From: Spirochaetae bacterium HGW-Spirochaetae-7
Lineage (GTDB): Bacteria; Spirochaetota; Spirochaetia; Treponematales; UBA12059
Reading direction: 5' to 3'
DNA length: 12,936 nt
NCBI GenBank assembly: GCA_002839245.1
Contig: PGXR01000068.1
Location: forward strand, 1 to 12,936
The notes under the pieces are model-generated. The model did not search any database and was not told the DNA's origin. It was given only the letters and a program-made list of their open reading frames with translations. The translations under genes were made by a program, and so were the position numbers. Positions 7,662 through 12,936 of the stretch are shown in pieces; positions within the stretch are counted from its first letter, which is position 1, and every line of letters begins with the position of its first letter.

Positions 7662-8177
7662 TCAATAATACGGCACGAGCCCGACCGAGTCGAGCTCCCG
7701 GTATGCGGCCGCCGGTTTGTAGCCCCATACGACCATCGGGTCGTAGCTCTCGCCATCAGGCAGGGTCAGGGAAACCTTGCAGCTTATCGCGATTGGAAAG
7801 CGCAGGGAGGACACCGGACATAGCCGTATCTTCCCGAACCTCGAGGCGATCGCCCACGCGGCCGCGGAGTCGTCCGTCCTGTGCACCCCGCCGGTCTCAG
7901 AGACGGTAACCTCGTAGCGAAGACCGTCGAAGCTGATTTCGCGGTAAACCTCGGCCTTGCCTGTACCGGCCGATATCGCAGCGCTTACGCGGACGTTGAA
8001 TGACGCGTCCACGAGGCGCTCCAGGTCCTCTCCTGGCAGACCTTCCAGCTCCACGGAAACGTAGAGCGATTCAGCGTCGCGGAAGGGTCGTATCGTCGTC
8101 ATCGGAGGCTCCCCGGCCGTAGAGAGGCCGAGGAGCGCGGCGGTGCCGAGTACCAAACCTTTGAACCAGGAGCCCAC
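7662..8177 (-). CDS. DUF4390-like exported protein upstream of the kinase
   Basis: A 171-aa protein with an N-terminal signal peptide (FKGLVLGTAALLGLSTAG, about residues 5-22). The rest looks like strand-rich secreted material: SLYVSVELEGLP, NVRVSAAIS, AEVYREISFDGLRYEVTVSE, an alanine-rich helix (AAAWAIASRFGKIRL), then FPIAISCKVSLTLP. This order resembles the DUF4390 family as I remember it. In proteobacteria, DUF4390 genes commonly stand directly before NtrY/NtrX-like kinase-regulator pairs, as this one does, which strengthens the assignment. It might act as an extracytoplasmic sensor partner; this is inference. The start is a GTG at 8177, chosen because the signal peptide begins there; its ribosome site is weak (GGCGG). 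The preceding stop lies 12 bases upstream and the kinase starts 4 bases downstream. Confidence 0.85.
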   Translation of the reverse strand: MGSWFKGLVLGTAALLGLSTAGEPPMTTIRPFRDAESLYVSVELEGLPGEDLERLVDASFNVRVSAAISAGTGKAEVYREISFDGLRYEVTVSETGGVHRTDDSAAAWAIASRFGKIRLCPVSSLRFPIAISCKVSLTLPDGESYDPMVVWGYKPAAAYRELDSVGLVPYY

Positions 8178-8189
8178 GTCCAGCCGCCG

Positions 8190-8924
8190 TCAGAACCGCG
8201 CGCCCGAGGAGTAGCTCGCGCTCATGGCTTTGTACGAATCGAGCATTCGTTCCTCGTCGGACTTGCCCGTGGCGAGGGAGATAATGCCGGAGATCAGGCT
8301 CGGCAGGGTCCAGCTCAACGCGCCAAGCACGTTGTCGTCGAACTTTTCCCAGGAATCCGTCACGGCGGCCTCTATCGCGTAGCCGCCCGCGGTGGCGATG
8401 GGCCATGAAATGTTGACGATGCCGCCGACTACCCGCGCGCGCCTCGCCTCGTCAGCCAGCTCCTTCATGACGCCGTAAGCGATGGCTTCCTGTACTACAG
8501 GGTCCCTCTCCGCGTACAGGTACGCATAGTCTTGCTTGTAGCGGCCTGCGGGCTTGGCCAGCATGGCGATGCCTATGCCTCCTATGACAATCCCAGCGCC
8601 CGCCGTACCGATGGACAGTCCGCGCATGAGCATCTGGCCGTCGGCATCGGTGTATATGCCGTCAGGCGCTGGCGGGGTCGCCGAATACAAGCCACCAGCA
8701 AGTCCCGCCGAAAACATGAGACTGCCGATGCCGGTCATCCACACGCCTCCGGCCCTGTCGCTACGCTCGTCTTTCTCGAAGTAGTCGGTCAGTATTGATA
8801 CTGCGAACTGCGGATCGGTTCCGACCGCCTTTCCGGCGGGAAGCGGCGTCGCATGCGTTGGCTGAGCGATTGCTCCAGCGGTCAACATGCACGCTATTGT
8901 CGTGACGACAATAAATTTCTTCAT
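8190..8924 (-). CDS. Exported glycine-rich membrane protein of unknown function, operon head
   Basis: A 244-aa protein. The ATG at 8924 follows a strong AGGAGG (8932-8937) at 7 bases and opens a clear signal peptide (MKKFIVVTTIACMLTAGAIAQ, cleavage near residue 20). Mature part: an acidic/charged segment (about 46-57), two glycine-rich hydrophobic segments at about 59-81 and 103-123 (GIGSLMFSAGLAGGLYS; SIGTAGAGIVIGGIGIAML), a charged stretch (126-165), then hydrophobic segments at about 166-188 and 199-219 and a Ser-rich tail. The glycine-rich pairs could form membrane hairpins. I recognise no family. It is the first gene of the operon ending in the sigma-54 activator, and the sigma-54-like promoter drives it directly, so it is likely the most highly induced product and possibly part of the sensed envelope process (inference). 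Confidence 0.88.
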   Translation of the reverse strand: MKKFIVVTTIACMLTAGAIAQPTHATPLPAGKAVGTDPQFAVSILTDYFEKDERSDRAGGVWMTGIGSLMFSAGLAGGLYSATPPAPDGIYTDADGQMLMRGLSIGTAGAGIVIGGIGIAMLAKPAGRYKQDYAYLYAERDPVVQEAIAYGVMKELADEARRARVVGGIVNISWPIATAGGYAIEAAVTDSWEKFDDNVLGALSWTLPSLISGIISLATGKSDEERMLDSYKAMSASYSSGARF

Positions 8925-8977
8925 GAAGTCTCCTCCTGAACGGCGCGCGATCGCGGTCCTCCGTTCACCAATACAAT

Positions 8978-8994
8978 AGCAGGAACCGTGCCAA
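8978..8994 (-). promoter_or_regulatory. Sigma-54 (-24/-12) promoter of the kinase-regulator operon
   Basis: On the minus strand the sequence TTGGCACGGTTCCTGCT matches the sigma-54 consensus YTGGCACGRNNNTTGCW at 13 of 14 defined positions; the one mismatch is C for the first T of TTGC. The invariant GG and GC have the required 10 bases between them. Transcription would start near 8967, giving a 43-base leader that contains the AGGAGG of the gene at 8924. The operon's last gene encodes a sigma-54 activator. Confidence 0.8.
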
Positions 8995-9063
8995 GTGAAT
9001 TCACCGCTTCGGAGTGGCATCCCGTCCCCGAGAGCCCCGCGTATGCCGCGAAAGCCAGGACGA

Positions 9064-9105
9064 CCATATCGAAAACGATAGCGCATCCATATCGAAAATG
9101 ATAGC
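9064..9105. promoter_or_regulatory. Tandem palindromic operator, candidate activator binding sites
   Basis: Two 19-bp direct repeats, 9064-9082 and 9087-9105, differ at one base and repeat every 23 bp. Each contains an inverted repeat: TATCG-AAAA-CGATA (9067-9080, perfect) and TATCG-AAAA-TGATA (9090-9103, one mismatch). Their centres lie about 107 and 130 bp upstream of the predicted sigma-54 start of the leftward operon, the usual range for NtrC-family enhancers. They also lie about 47 and 70 bp upstream of the predicted start of the rightward gene at 9144. The binding protein is inferred to be the regulator encoded at 5085-6434. Confidence 0.7.
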
Positions 9106-9108
9106 CGC

Positions 9109-9137
9109 TTGACGTCGGCCGCGAGGAACAAGATAGT
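9109..9137 (+). promoter_or_regulatory. Sigma-70-type promoter of the NlpC/P60 gene
   Basis: TTGACG (9109-9114, 5 of 6 to TTGACA) and GATAGT (9132-9137, 4 of 6 to TATAAT) are separated by exactly 17 bases. The predicted start, about 7 bases on, falls at the A of the ATG at 9144, so the transcript could be leaderless. The tandem palindromes end 3 bases before the -35 box. Confidence 0.45.
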
Positions 9138-9143
9138 CATCAT

Positions 9144-10043
9144 ATGAAGAGAGTCATGCTCGCGGCTCTGGTCGCGCTGTCGGCCGCTTCGGCTTTCGGA
9201 CAACAATCCGAAGAGGCGATGAGAAAGAAGCTGCTTGAAGTCGCCTTCAAGTACCGGGGCGTACCGTACGTCTACGGCGCTGAATCGGCGACAGCATTCG
9301 ACTGCTCGGGCTTTGTCCGCTGGGTATACCGCGAGGCGTACGGCATCGAATTGCCTCGGAGTGCCAGGCAATTCTATTCAGCCGGATCTCCGGTGGATTC
9401 GAAAGTGGCGCTTGCAGGCGACGTCTTCGTCTATGACACGGTTGGCGGCGCGCCAAGCCACGTCGCGATATACGTCGGAGACAACACCGTCATCCACGCG
9501 GTCTCTGAAGGGCAGAAGACAGGCGTCATCGTCTCTCCGACGAACGACCGCTACTGGGCGCCGCGCCTCATAGCCGCCCGAAGGTTCATCGGGTTCGCCG
9601 TCGGCTCCGCGGTCGACGGGGCCGTTGCCGTACCTGTCCCCGGAAAGCCGGCGGCAACACCCTTGGGTAAACCAGAAGCGAAACCTTCTGCAGCGGAACT
9701 AAAGGCCGAGCAGGCCGTAGCGGACATCGGCATCGTCATCCCGGCCGCCAGGGCTTCGTTCTTCGACAGGATCCCTGCCGCCGCAGGCACCAGCATTGCA
9801 TTCACGCTGACGAACGGCTCGGGCAAAGGCGGCAGCTTCATCGTGCTCTTCTTCCGCATAGATCCCACCTCGTACAAGCTAGTCCAGATCCATGACGAGA
9901 AGGTCAAACTCGCGGGAAAGGCGGTTTTCAGCCTGCCGCCCTACCGATTCGACGACCCCGGCAAGTACAAGTTGGTCGTCAAGGACAGCTGGGGCAACCC
10001 GCTCGTCGAGCGCGAGTTCATGGTGAACGACGCGGGTCGCTGA
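9144..10043 (+). CDS. Secreted NlpC/P60 cell-wall peptidase
   Basis: A 299-aa exported cysteine peptidase of the NlpC/P60 family, which cuts gamma-D-Glu-diaminopimelate or related bonds in peptidoglycan stem peptides outside the inner membrane. A signal peptide is clear (MKRVMLAALVALSAASAFGQ). The catalytic domain (about 26-150) has YRGVPYVYG, the nucleophile Cys54 in FDCSGFVRWVY, His106 in SHVAIYVGD, and the third polar residue His118 in VIHAVSEG. A Pro/Ala/Lys-rich linker (about 158-188) leads to a C-terminal strand-rich domain of about 105 residues (SIAFTLTNGSG, FIVLFFRIDP, KYKLVVKDSWGNPL), probably a beta-sandwich for binding wall or partner. A GAGGAA lies 15 bases before the ATG, too far for a normal ribosome site. 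The gene diverges from the sigma-54 operon and its 3' end overlaps rsmG by 26 bp. Confidence 0.93.
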   Translation: MKRVMLAALVALSAASAFGQQSEEAMRKKLLEVAFKYRGVPYVYGAESATAFDCSGFVRWVYREAYGIELPRSARQFYSAGSPVDSKVALAGDVFVYDTVGGAPSHVAIYVGDNTVIHAVSEGQKTGVIVSPTNDRYWAPRLIAARRFIGFAVGSAVDGAVAVPVPGKPAATPLGKPEAKPSAAELKAEQAVADIGIVIPAARASFFDRIPAAAGTSIAFTLTNGSGKGGSFIVLFFRIDPTSYKLVQIHDEKVKLAGKAVFSLPPYRFDDPGKYKLVVKDSWGNPLVEREFMVNDAGR

Positions 10044-10698
10044 CCCTCGCAGGTTTCATGACGACCACGCATCGCTCGTCGTCCAGGAACGGTACCTTGA
10101 CGGCTTCGATCTCTGCATTCGAGAACAGCATCCCGATCGCGGGAAGTTCGGCCCTGGCGCGGTCGGCCTTTCCCTTGTAGGCGATCACGAAACCTCCGGG
10201 CGCGCACACCGCGAAGACGCGCTTGAAGAGTTTCCGTTCGAAAGGCCTGAAGGCGCGGAACGTCACTATGTCGAACGAACCCTTGGCCCGCTCTACCTGC
10301 TCTTCGACTATCCCGACGTTCCCTAGAGGGAGTTCCGCCTGCATCGCCTCCAGGAATCGTATGCGTCGCGTCATGCGGTCGAGGAGGGTGACGTCGATGT
10401 CGGGCATGGCGATAGCCAGCGGGATGCCTGGCAGTCCGGCCCCGGTACCCAGATCCACCAGGCTGGGCCGCGCACCGGATCGGCACGCGTCATCGATGCA
10501 ACGGCGGATAATAGAAATCGGCGCGAGGCTGTCGAGGATGTGCTTGACCACCAGTTCGTCGCCGGACGCCCCGACCAGGCCCCACGCGGGGTTCCATTTC
10601 TCGATGGCTTCGACGTAGCGTCCCAGCCTGTCCATCGTGTCGCTGGATGATGGCAGGCCGAGCTCGGCTAGTCCCTCTGCAAGGGTTTCATTGTTCAC
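10018..10698 (-). CDS. rsmG: 16S rRNA (guanine527-N7)-methyltransferase RsmG (GidB)
   Basis: Methylates N7 of G527 in the 530 loop of 16S rRNA using S-adenosylmethionine; loss of the E. coli enzyme gives low-level streptomycin resistance. The 226 aa compare with about 207 in E. coli. Family marks: KWNPAWGLVG and KHILDSLAP (residues 34-60), the AdoMet motif VDLGTGAGLPGIPLAI (81-96), LLDRMTRRIRFLE (105-117), TFRAF (146-150) where many homologues have SRAF, and APGGFVIAYKG (166-176). The GTG at 10698 is the first possible start: an in-frame TAG stands four codons upstream. The N-terminal length then fits the family, though no clear Shine-Dalgarno is seen. It follows the HEAT-repeat gene by 54 bases containing a large inverted repeat. 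Its 3' end overlaps the convergent NlpC/P60 gene. Confidence 0.95.
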   Translation of the reverse strand: MNNETLAEGLAELGLPSSSDTMDRLGRYVEAIEKWNPAWGLVGASGDELVVKHILDSLAPISIIRRCIDDACRSGARPSLVDLGTGAGLPGIPLAIAMPDIDVTLLDRMTRRIRFLEAMQAELPLGNVGIVEEQVERAKGSFDIVTFRAFRPFERKLFKRVFAVCAPGGFVIAYKGKADRARAELPAIGMLFSNAEIEAVKVPFLDDERCVVVMKPARVSDPRRSP

Positions 10699-10715
10699 CG
10701 CTGGAATCTAGCGTG

Positions 10716-10747
10716 GAACGGCGCGGCGATGCTAGACCGCGCCGTTC
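10716..10747 (-). promoter_or_regulatory. Strong hairpin between the HEAT-repeat gene and rsmG
   Basis: GAACGGCGCGG and CCGCGCCGTTC form a perfect 11-bp stem with a 10-base loop, within the 54-bp gap (10699-10752). In the leftward RNA the loop begins UCUAGC, and GCUAGA follows the stem after 3 bases, so loop and downstream flank are complementary over 6 bases. No U-run follows, so it is not a standard intrinsic terminator. It may reduce read-through into, or translation of, rsmG. Confidence 0.55.
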
Positions 10748-10752
10748 GCGCA

Positions 10753-12936
10753 TCACTGGATGGCCTTCGCCTTGACGCGTTCCATTGCCCACAGCACGTA
10801 TTTCCTGACACGCGCATCGGGATCGTGCTCGAGGTCGGAAAGGATTTCCTGTCCTTCCGGCCCGGCGAGCCGTTCGAGCGCGCGCGTCACGGCCACCCGC
10901 ACCGCGGTGTCCGGGTCCCTGGCCGCGAGCACGATGCCCCGATAGGCTGCCCGGCTGCCGACCAGGGACAGGGAGGTCGCGGCTTCCCTCCTGATCGCCG
11001 GATCCCGGTGCTTGAGTTCCCGTATCCTTGCCTCCACGTAGCCCAGCGACTCCAGCGCTTCGACGATGAAGGGCTTCAGCGATGCGATCTCCTCGCGAAG
11101 CAGCTCGACAAGAGCCTCCTCGCCCCGCCTGCCCATGGAGCGGACGCTCCGGGCCATGCGCGATTTCAGTTCTCCCGTAGCGTCCTTGAAGCGTTCCAGT
11201 ATCCTGGTCAAGTCCTTGGTCGACAAGCGCGACGACAGGGCGGCGCCCAGTTCGTCCGTCCATTGCTCGCGGGTACCTAGTTCGTCGATGAGCAGGTCGA
11301 GGCTGGCCTGGTTGCCCGCGCGTCCAAGCCCGCGTATCAACGAGGCCTTAACCTCGTCCATCTCGTTGGCGTCGTCGAGCACGTCGGACAGCTTCTTGAC
11401 GACCGCGGGTCCGCCGGCCTCGGCGAGCGCCGCGACCGCTGCCACCCTGACCCGCTCGACGGGGTCCCGGAGCAGGTCCATGCCTCCGGAGGTCAGGGCC
11501 TTGTCTTCCTGGAAAGCGGCGAGTGCCCGGACAGCGGCAGAGCGCACCTCCGGATCGGCGTCACCGAGCCCAGCCTTGACCTCAGCCATGAAGGATCGAT
11601 CGCCGGTGGACGGAAGGGCGGCAAGGATGGCGGCGCGCGACGGGGCGTCGACTCCATCCAGTATGAACCTGGCTTTGCTCTTGAATGCCTTGGCGTCTGC
11701 GCCGATGACGATGGGCGCCAGAGAGGCTACCTCGTCGGCGTCGAGCGTGGGAAGCGATTCCATGATGCGCTGGAGCGCCCACGACAGCTTGAGCTCGCCG
11801 GCGAGGATGAGGGCGTCACGGCGGATTATCCTGGGAGTCTCGGACCGGTCGGCGCGGAAGAGCGACAGGGCGAAGGGCACCACCAGTTCCGGCGCCTGGC
11901 CGACTATGGCGGCACGCAGTTCGTCGCGCATCGTGAAACCGGTATCGAAGAACAGTTCGACGAGAGCGCTGAATATGCAGTCGCGCTGCAGGTTGGAACA
12001 AGCTCCAAGCAGGGCAGCCGCCAGTTCAGGAACGCCGCGACGGACGGCCAGCTCCCCGGCCAGTGCCTTGCAGGCTTCATCGTCGCCGCGGTTCCGTATG
12101 GCTTCGAGCACGAAGCGGTAGACGCGTATCCGTTCCTGATGGAAAGGCGCATCGCCCATTCGCGCGAACCATCGCTTGGCGAGCACCGACACGAGGTGGC
12201 GGTCGCCTCCCTGGGCGAGCACCAGGGCAGCCGCTTCGAAGGCTCCATCGCTCTCGATCGACTGCACAGCGGACAGGAAGCCTGAAACCTGGAATGACGT
12301 GGCGGTGGTGAGCAAGGCAACCCGGCGCTCGAATTCCTTGCTGTCGCCAGAAGACGCCTCTTCGAGCATCGGCTTGAGCGATCCGCGCGCCTCCAGATAT
12401 TCCGCGGCGGCCAGGCGTTGCTCGGGGTCTCCCGATTCCAGGAACCTGAATGCTATCTCCTCGTCCTTGCCGCTCGTAGGGTCGAGCAGCTCGATGACGT
12501 GTATCGTCTCCTCGGGACACAGCTTGCCGATGTCAGGGGCGTACAGGTCGGGGAATTCCGCCATGATCCTGGCCTTGGCGGCCCGCCGGACCTCCTGGGA
12601 CGAATCCTTGATGAAAAGGCCATAGGCTTCGGCGTAGAAAGCCAGGCGGTCTCCCATCAGCGGTGCCTGCAGGGCCAGGCGCCTGACCAGGGGATGGGGA
12701 TCGGCGAGGCTGTCCGCCAGCCCTTTCTTCGACCGCTCGTCGATGTCCCGCGAAAGGATCCTGACAGCCATGGCGCGCGATGCCCATTCAGGATCGCCCA
12801 GCATCTCCCGCACCTCGTCCATCCTGTCGCCGAGCAGGCGAAGCGCCGCCTCGCCGTCGAAATCCCGACCCGGGCCGGAAAGGGCTATCCTGCGGAGGGT
12901 AAACCCGTCGCCTTGATCCTTCATCCAGCCGAGCAA
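10753..12936 (-). CDS. Large HEAT-repeat protein (N-terminus cut by window edge)
   Basis: An open frame of 727 codons plus stop that continues to the right edge. The edge codon is TTG and no start with a ribosome site can be judged, so the gene is probably longer. The whole visible protein is built of helical pairs with the HEAT / PBS-lyase repeat signature D-P-x-x-x-V-R-x-x-A-x-x-A-L. Clear examples are LADPHPLVRRLAL near the N-terminal side; LGDADPEVRSAAVRAL and LRDPVERVRVAAVAAL in the middle; and LKHRDPAIRREAATSL, ARDPDTAVRVAVTRAL and EHDPDARVRKYVLWAM at the C-terminus. Such solenoids are protein-interaction scaffolds. No catalytic motif or membrane segment is visible in this part; whether a signal peptide or other domain lies beyond the edge cannot be known. 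It is probably co-transcribed at least partly with rsmG. Confidence 0.88.
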   Translation of the reverse strand: MLGWMKDQGDGFTLRRIALSGPGRDFDGEAALRLLGDRMDEVREMLGDPEWASRAMAVRILSRDIDERSKKGLADSLADPHPLVRRLALQAPLMGDRLAFYAEAYGLFIKDSSQEVRRAAKARIMAEFPDLYAPDIGKLCPEETIHVIELLDPTSGKDEEIAFRFLESGDPEQRLAAAEYLEARGSLKPMLEEASSGDSKEFERRVALLTTATSFQVSGFLSAVQSIESDGAFEAAALVLAQGGDRHLVSVLAKRWFARMGDAPFHQERIRVYRFVLEAIRNRGDDEACKALAGELAVRRGVPELAAALLGACSNLQRDCIFSALVELFFDTGFTMRDELRAAIVGQAPELVVPFALSLFRADRSETPRIIRRDALILAGELKLSWALQRIMESLPTLDADEVASLAPIVIGADAKAFKSKARFILDGVDAPSRAAILAALPSTGDRSFMAEVKAGLGDADPEVRSAAVRALAAFQEDKALTSGGMDLLRDPVERVRVAAVAALAEAGGPAVVKKLSDVLDDANEMDEVKASLIRGLGRAGNQASLDLLIDELGTREQWTDELGAALSSRLSTKDLTRILERFKDATGELKSRMARSVRSMGRRGEEALVELLREEIASLKPFIVEALESLGYVEARIRELKHRDPAIRREAATSLSLVGSRAAYRGIVLAARDPDTAVRVAVTRALERLAGPEGQEILSDLEHDPDARVRKYVLWAMERVKAKAIQ

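Noticed and set aside
7658..7756. Upstream extension of the kinase gene
   Set aside because: It would overlap the preceding gene, and its sequence (MARATTRWSYG...) is not membrane-sensor-like. ATG at 7657 directly begins the first transmembrane segment.
9064..9105. CRISPR or mobile-element repeat
   Set aside because: There are only two 19-bp copies with a 4-bp spacer between them, internally palindromic, lying in a promoter region. An operator is the simpler reading.
8925..9371. N-terminal extension of the exported protein gene upstream of 8924, reading through the divergent gap
   Set aside because: The ATG at 8924 has an ideal AGGAGG and begins a signal peptide. The extension would run through the promoter, the palindromes and the start of the NlpC/P60 gene.
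10716..10747. Intrinsic terminator of the HEAT-repeat gene
   Set aside because: The stem is strong, but in the leftward direction the following bases are CCACGCTAGA with no U-tract, so only Rho-assisted or regulatory roles remain open.

Overview
The window is GC-rich, densely packed bacterial chromosome: nine complete protein-coding genes and two genes cut by the window edges. I see no tRNA, rRNA, CRISPR array, transposase or phage gene. The GluRS N-terminus, the HEAT-repeat, FnIII-like and exported proteins and the overall style suggest a high-GC member of the Spirochaetota. That assignment rests on remembered resemblance (about 50-60 % sure) and not on any search.

Left part (1-858): an edge-cut, secreted, FnIII-like protein reads leftward, divergent from the translation block. 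Block A (859-5120, plus strand): glutamyl-tRNA synthetase (gltX), glutaminyl-tRNA synthetase (glnS, GTG start, with a hairpin directly before its ribosome binding site), and a tightly coupled protein of unknown function carrying PSLH and RQHS motifs that recall a degenerate PAP2 phosphatase core.

Block B (8924-5085, minus strand) is the most interesting part. It reads: exported glycine-rich membrane protein, DUF4390-like exported protein, membrane histidine kinase, then an NtrC/NtrX-type sigma-54 activator with an intact GAFTGA loop. The last three genes overlap or lie a few bases apart. Upstream of the first gene is a near-perfect sigma-54 promoter (-24/-12) at 8994-8978. About 107 and 130 bp upstream of its predicted start site lie two tandem copies of a palindrome (TATCG-AAAA-CGATA and a one-mismatch copy). 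This is the architecture expected of a two-component system that activates its own operon through sigma-54. The same palindromes lie just upstream of the -35 box of the divergent gene at 9144, an exported NlpC/P60 cell-wall hydrolase, so one regulator could control both sides. My working hypothesis is a self-amplifying envelope or cell-wall response module.

Right part: the NlpC/P60 gene (9144-10043) converges on and overlaps rsmG (16S rRNA m7G methyltransferase, 10698-10018). Upstream of rsmG is a large HEAT-repeat protein (10753 to the right edge). The short gap between these two holds an 11-bp perfect inverted repeat whose loop is complementary to the sequence just before the rsmG start. 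The only non-coding stretches are 767-858, 2353-2431, 8925-9143 and 10699-10752; all are described below.
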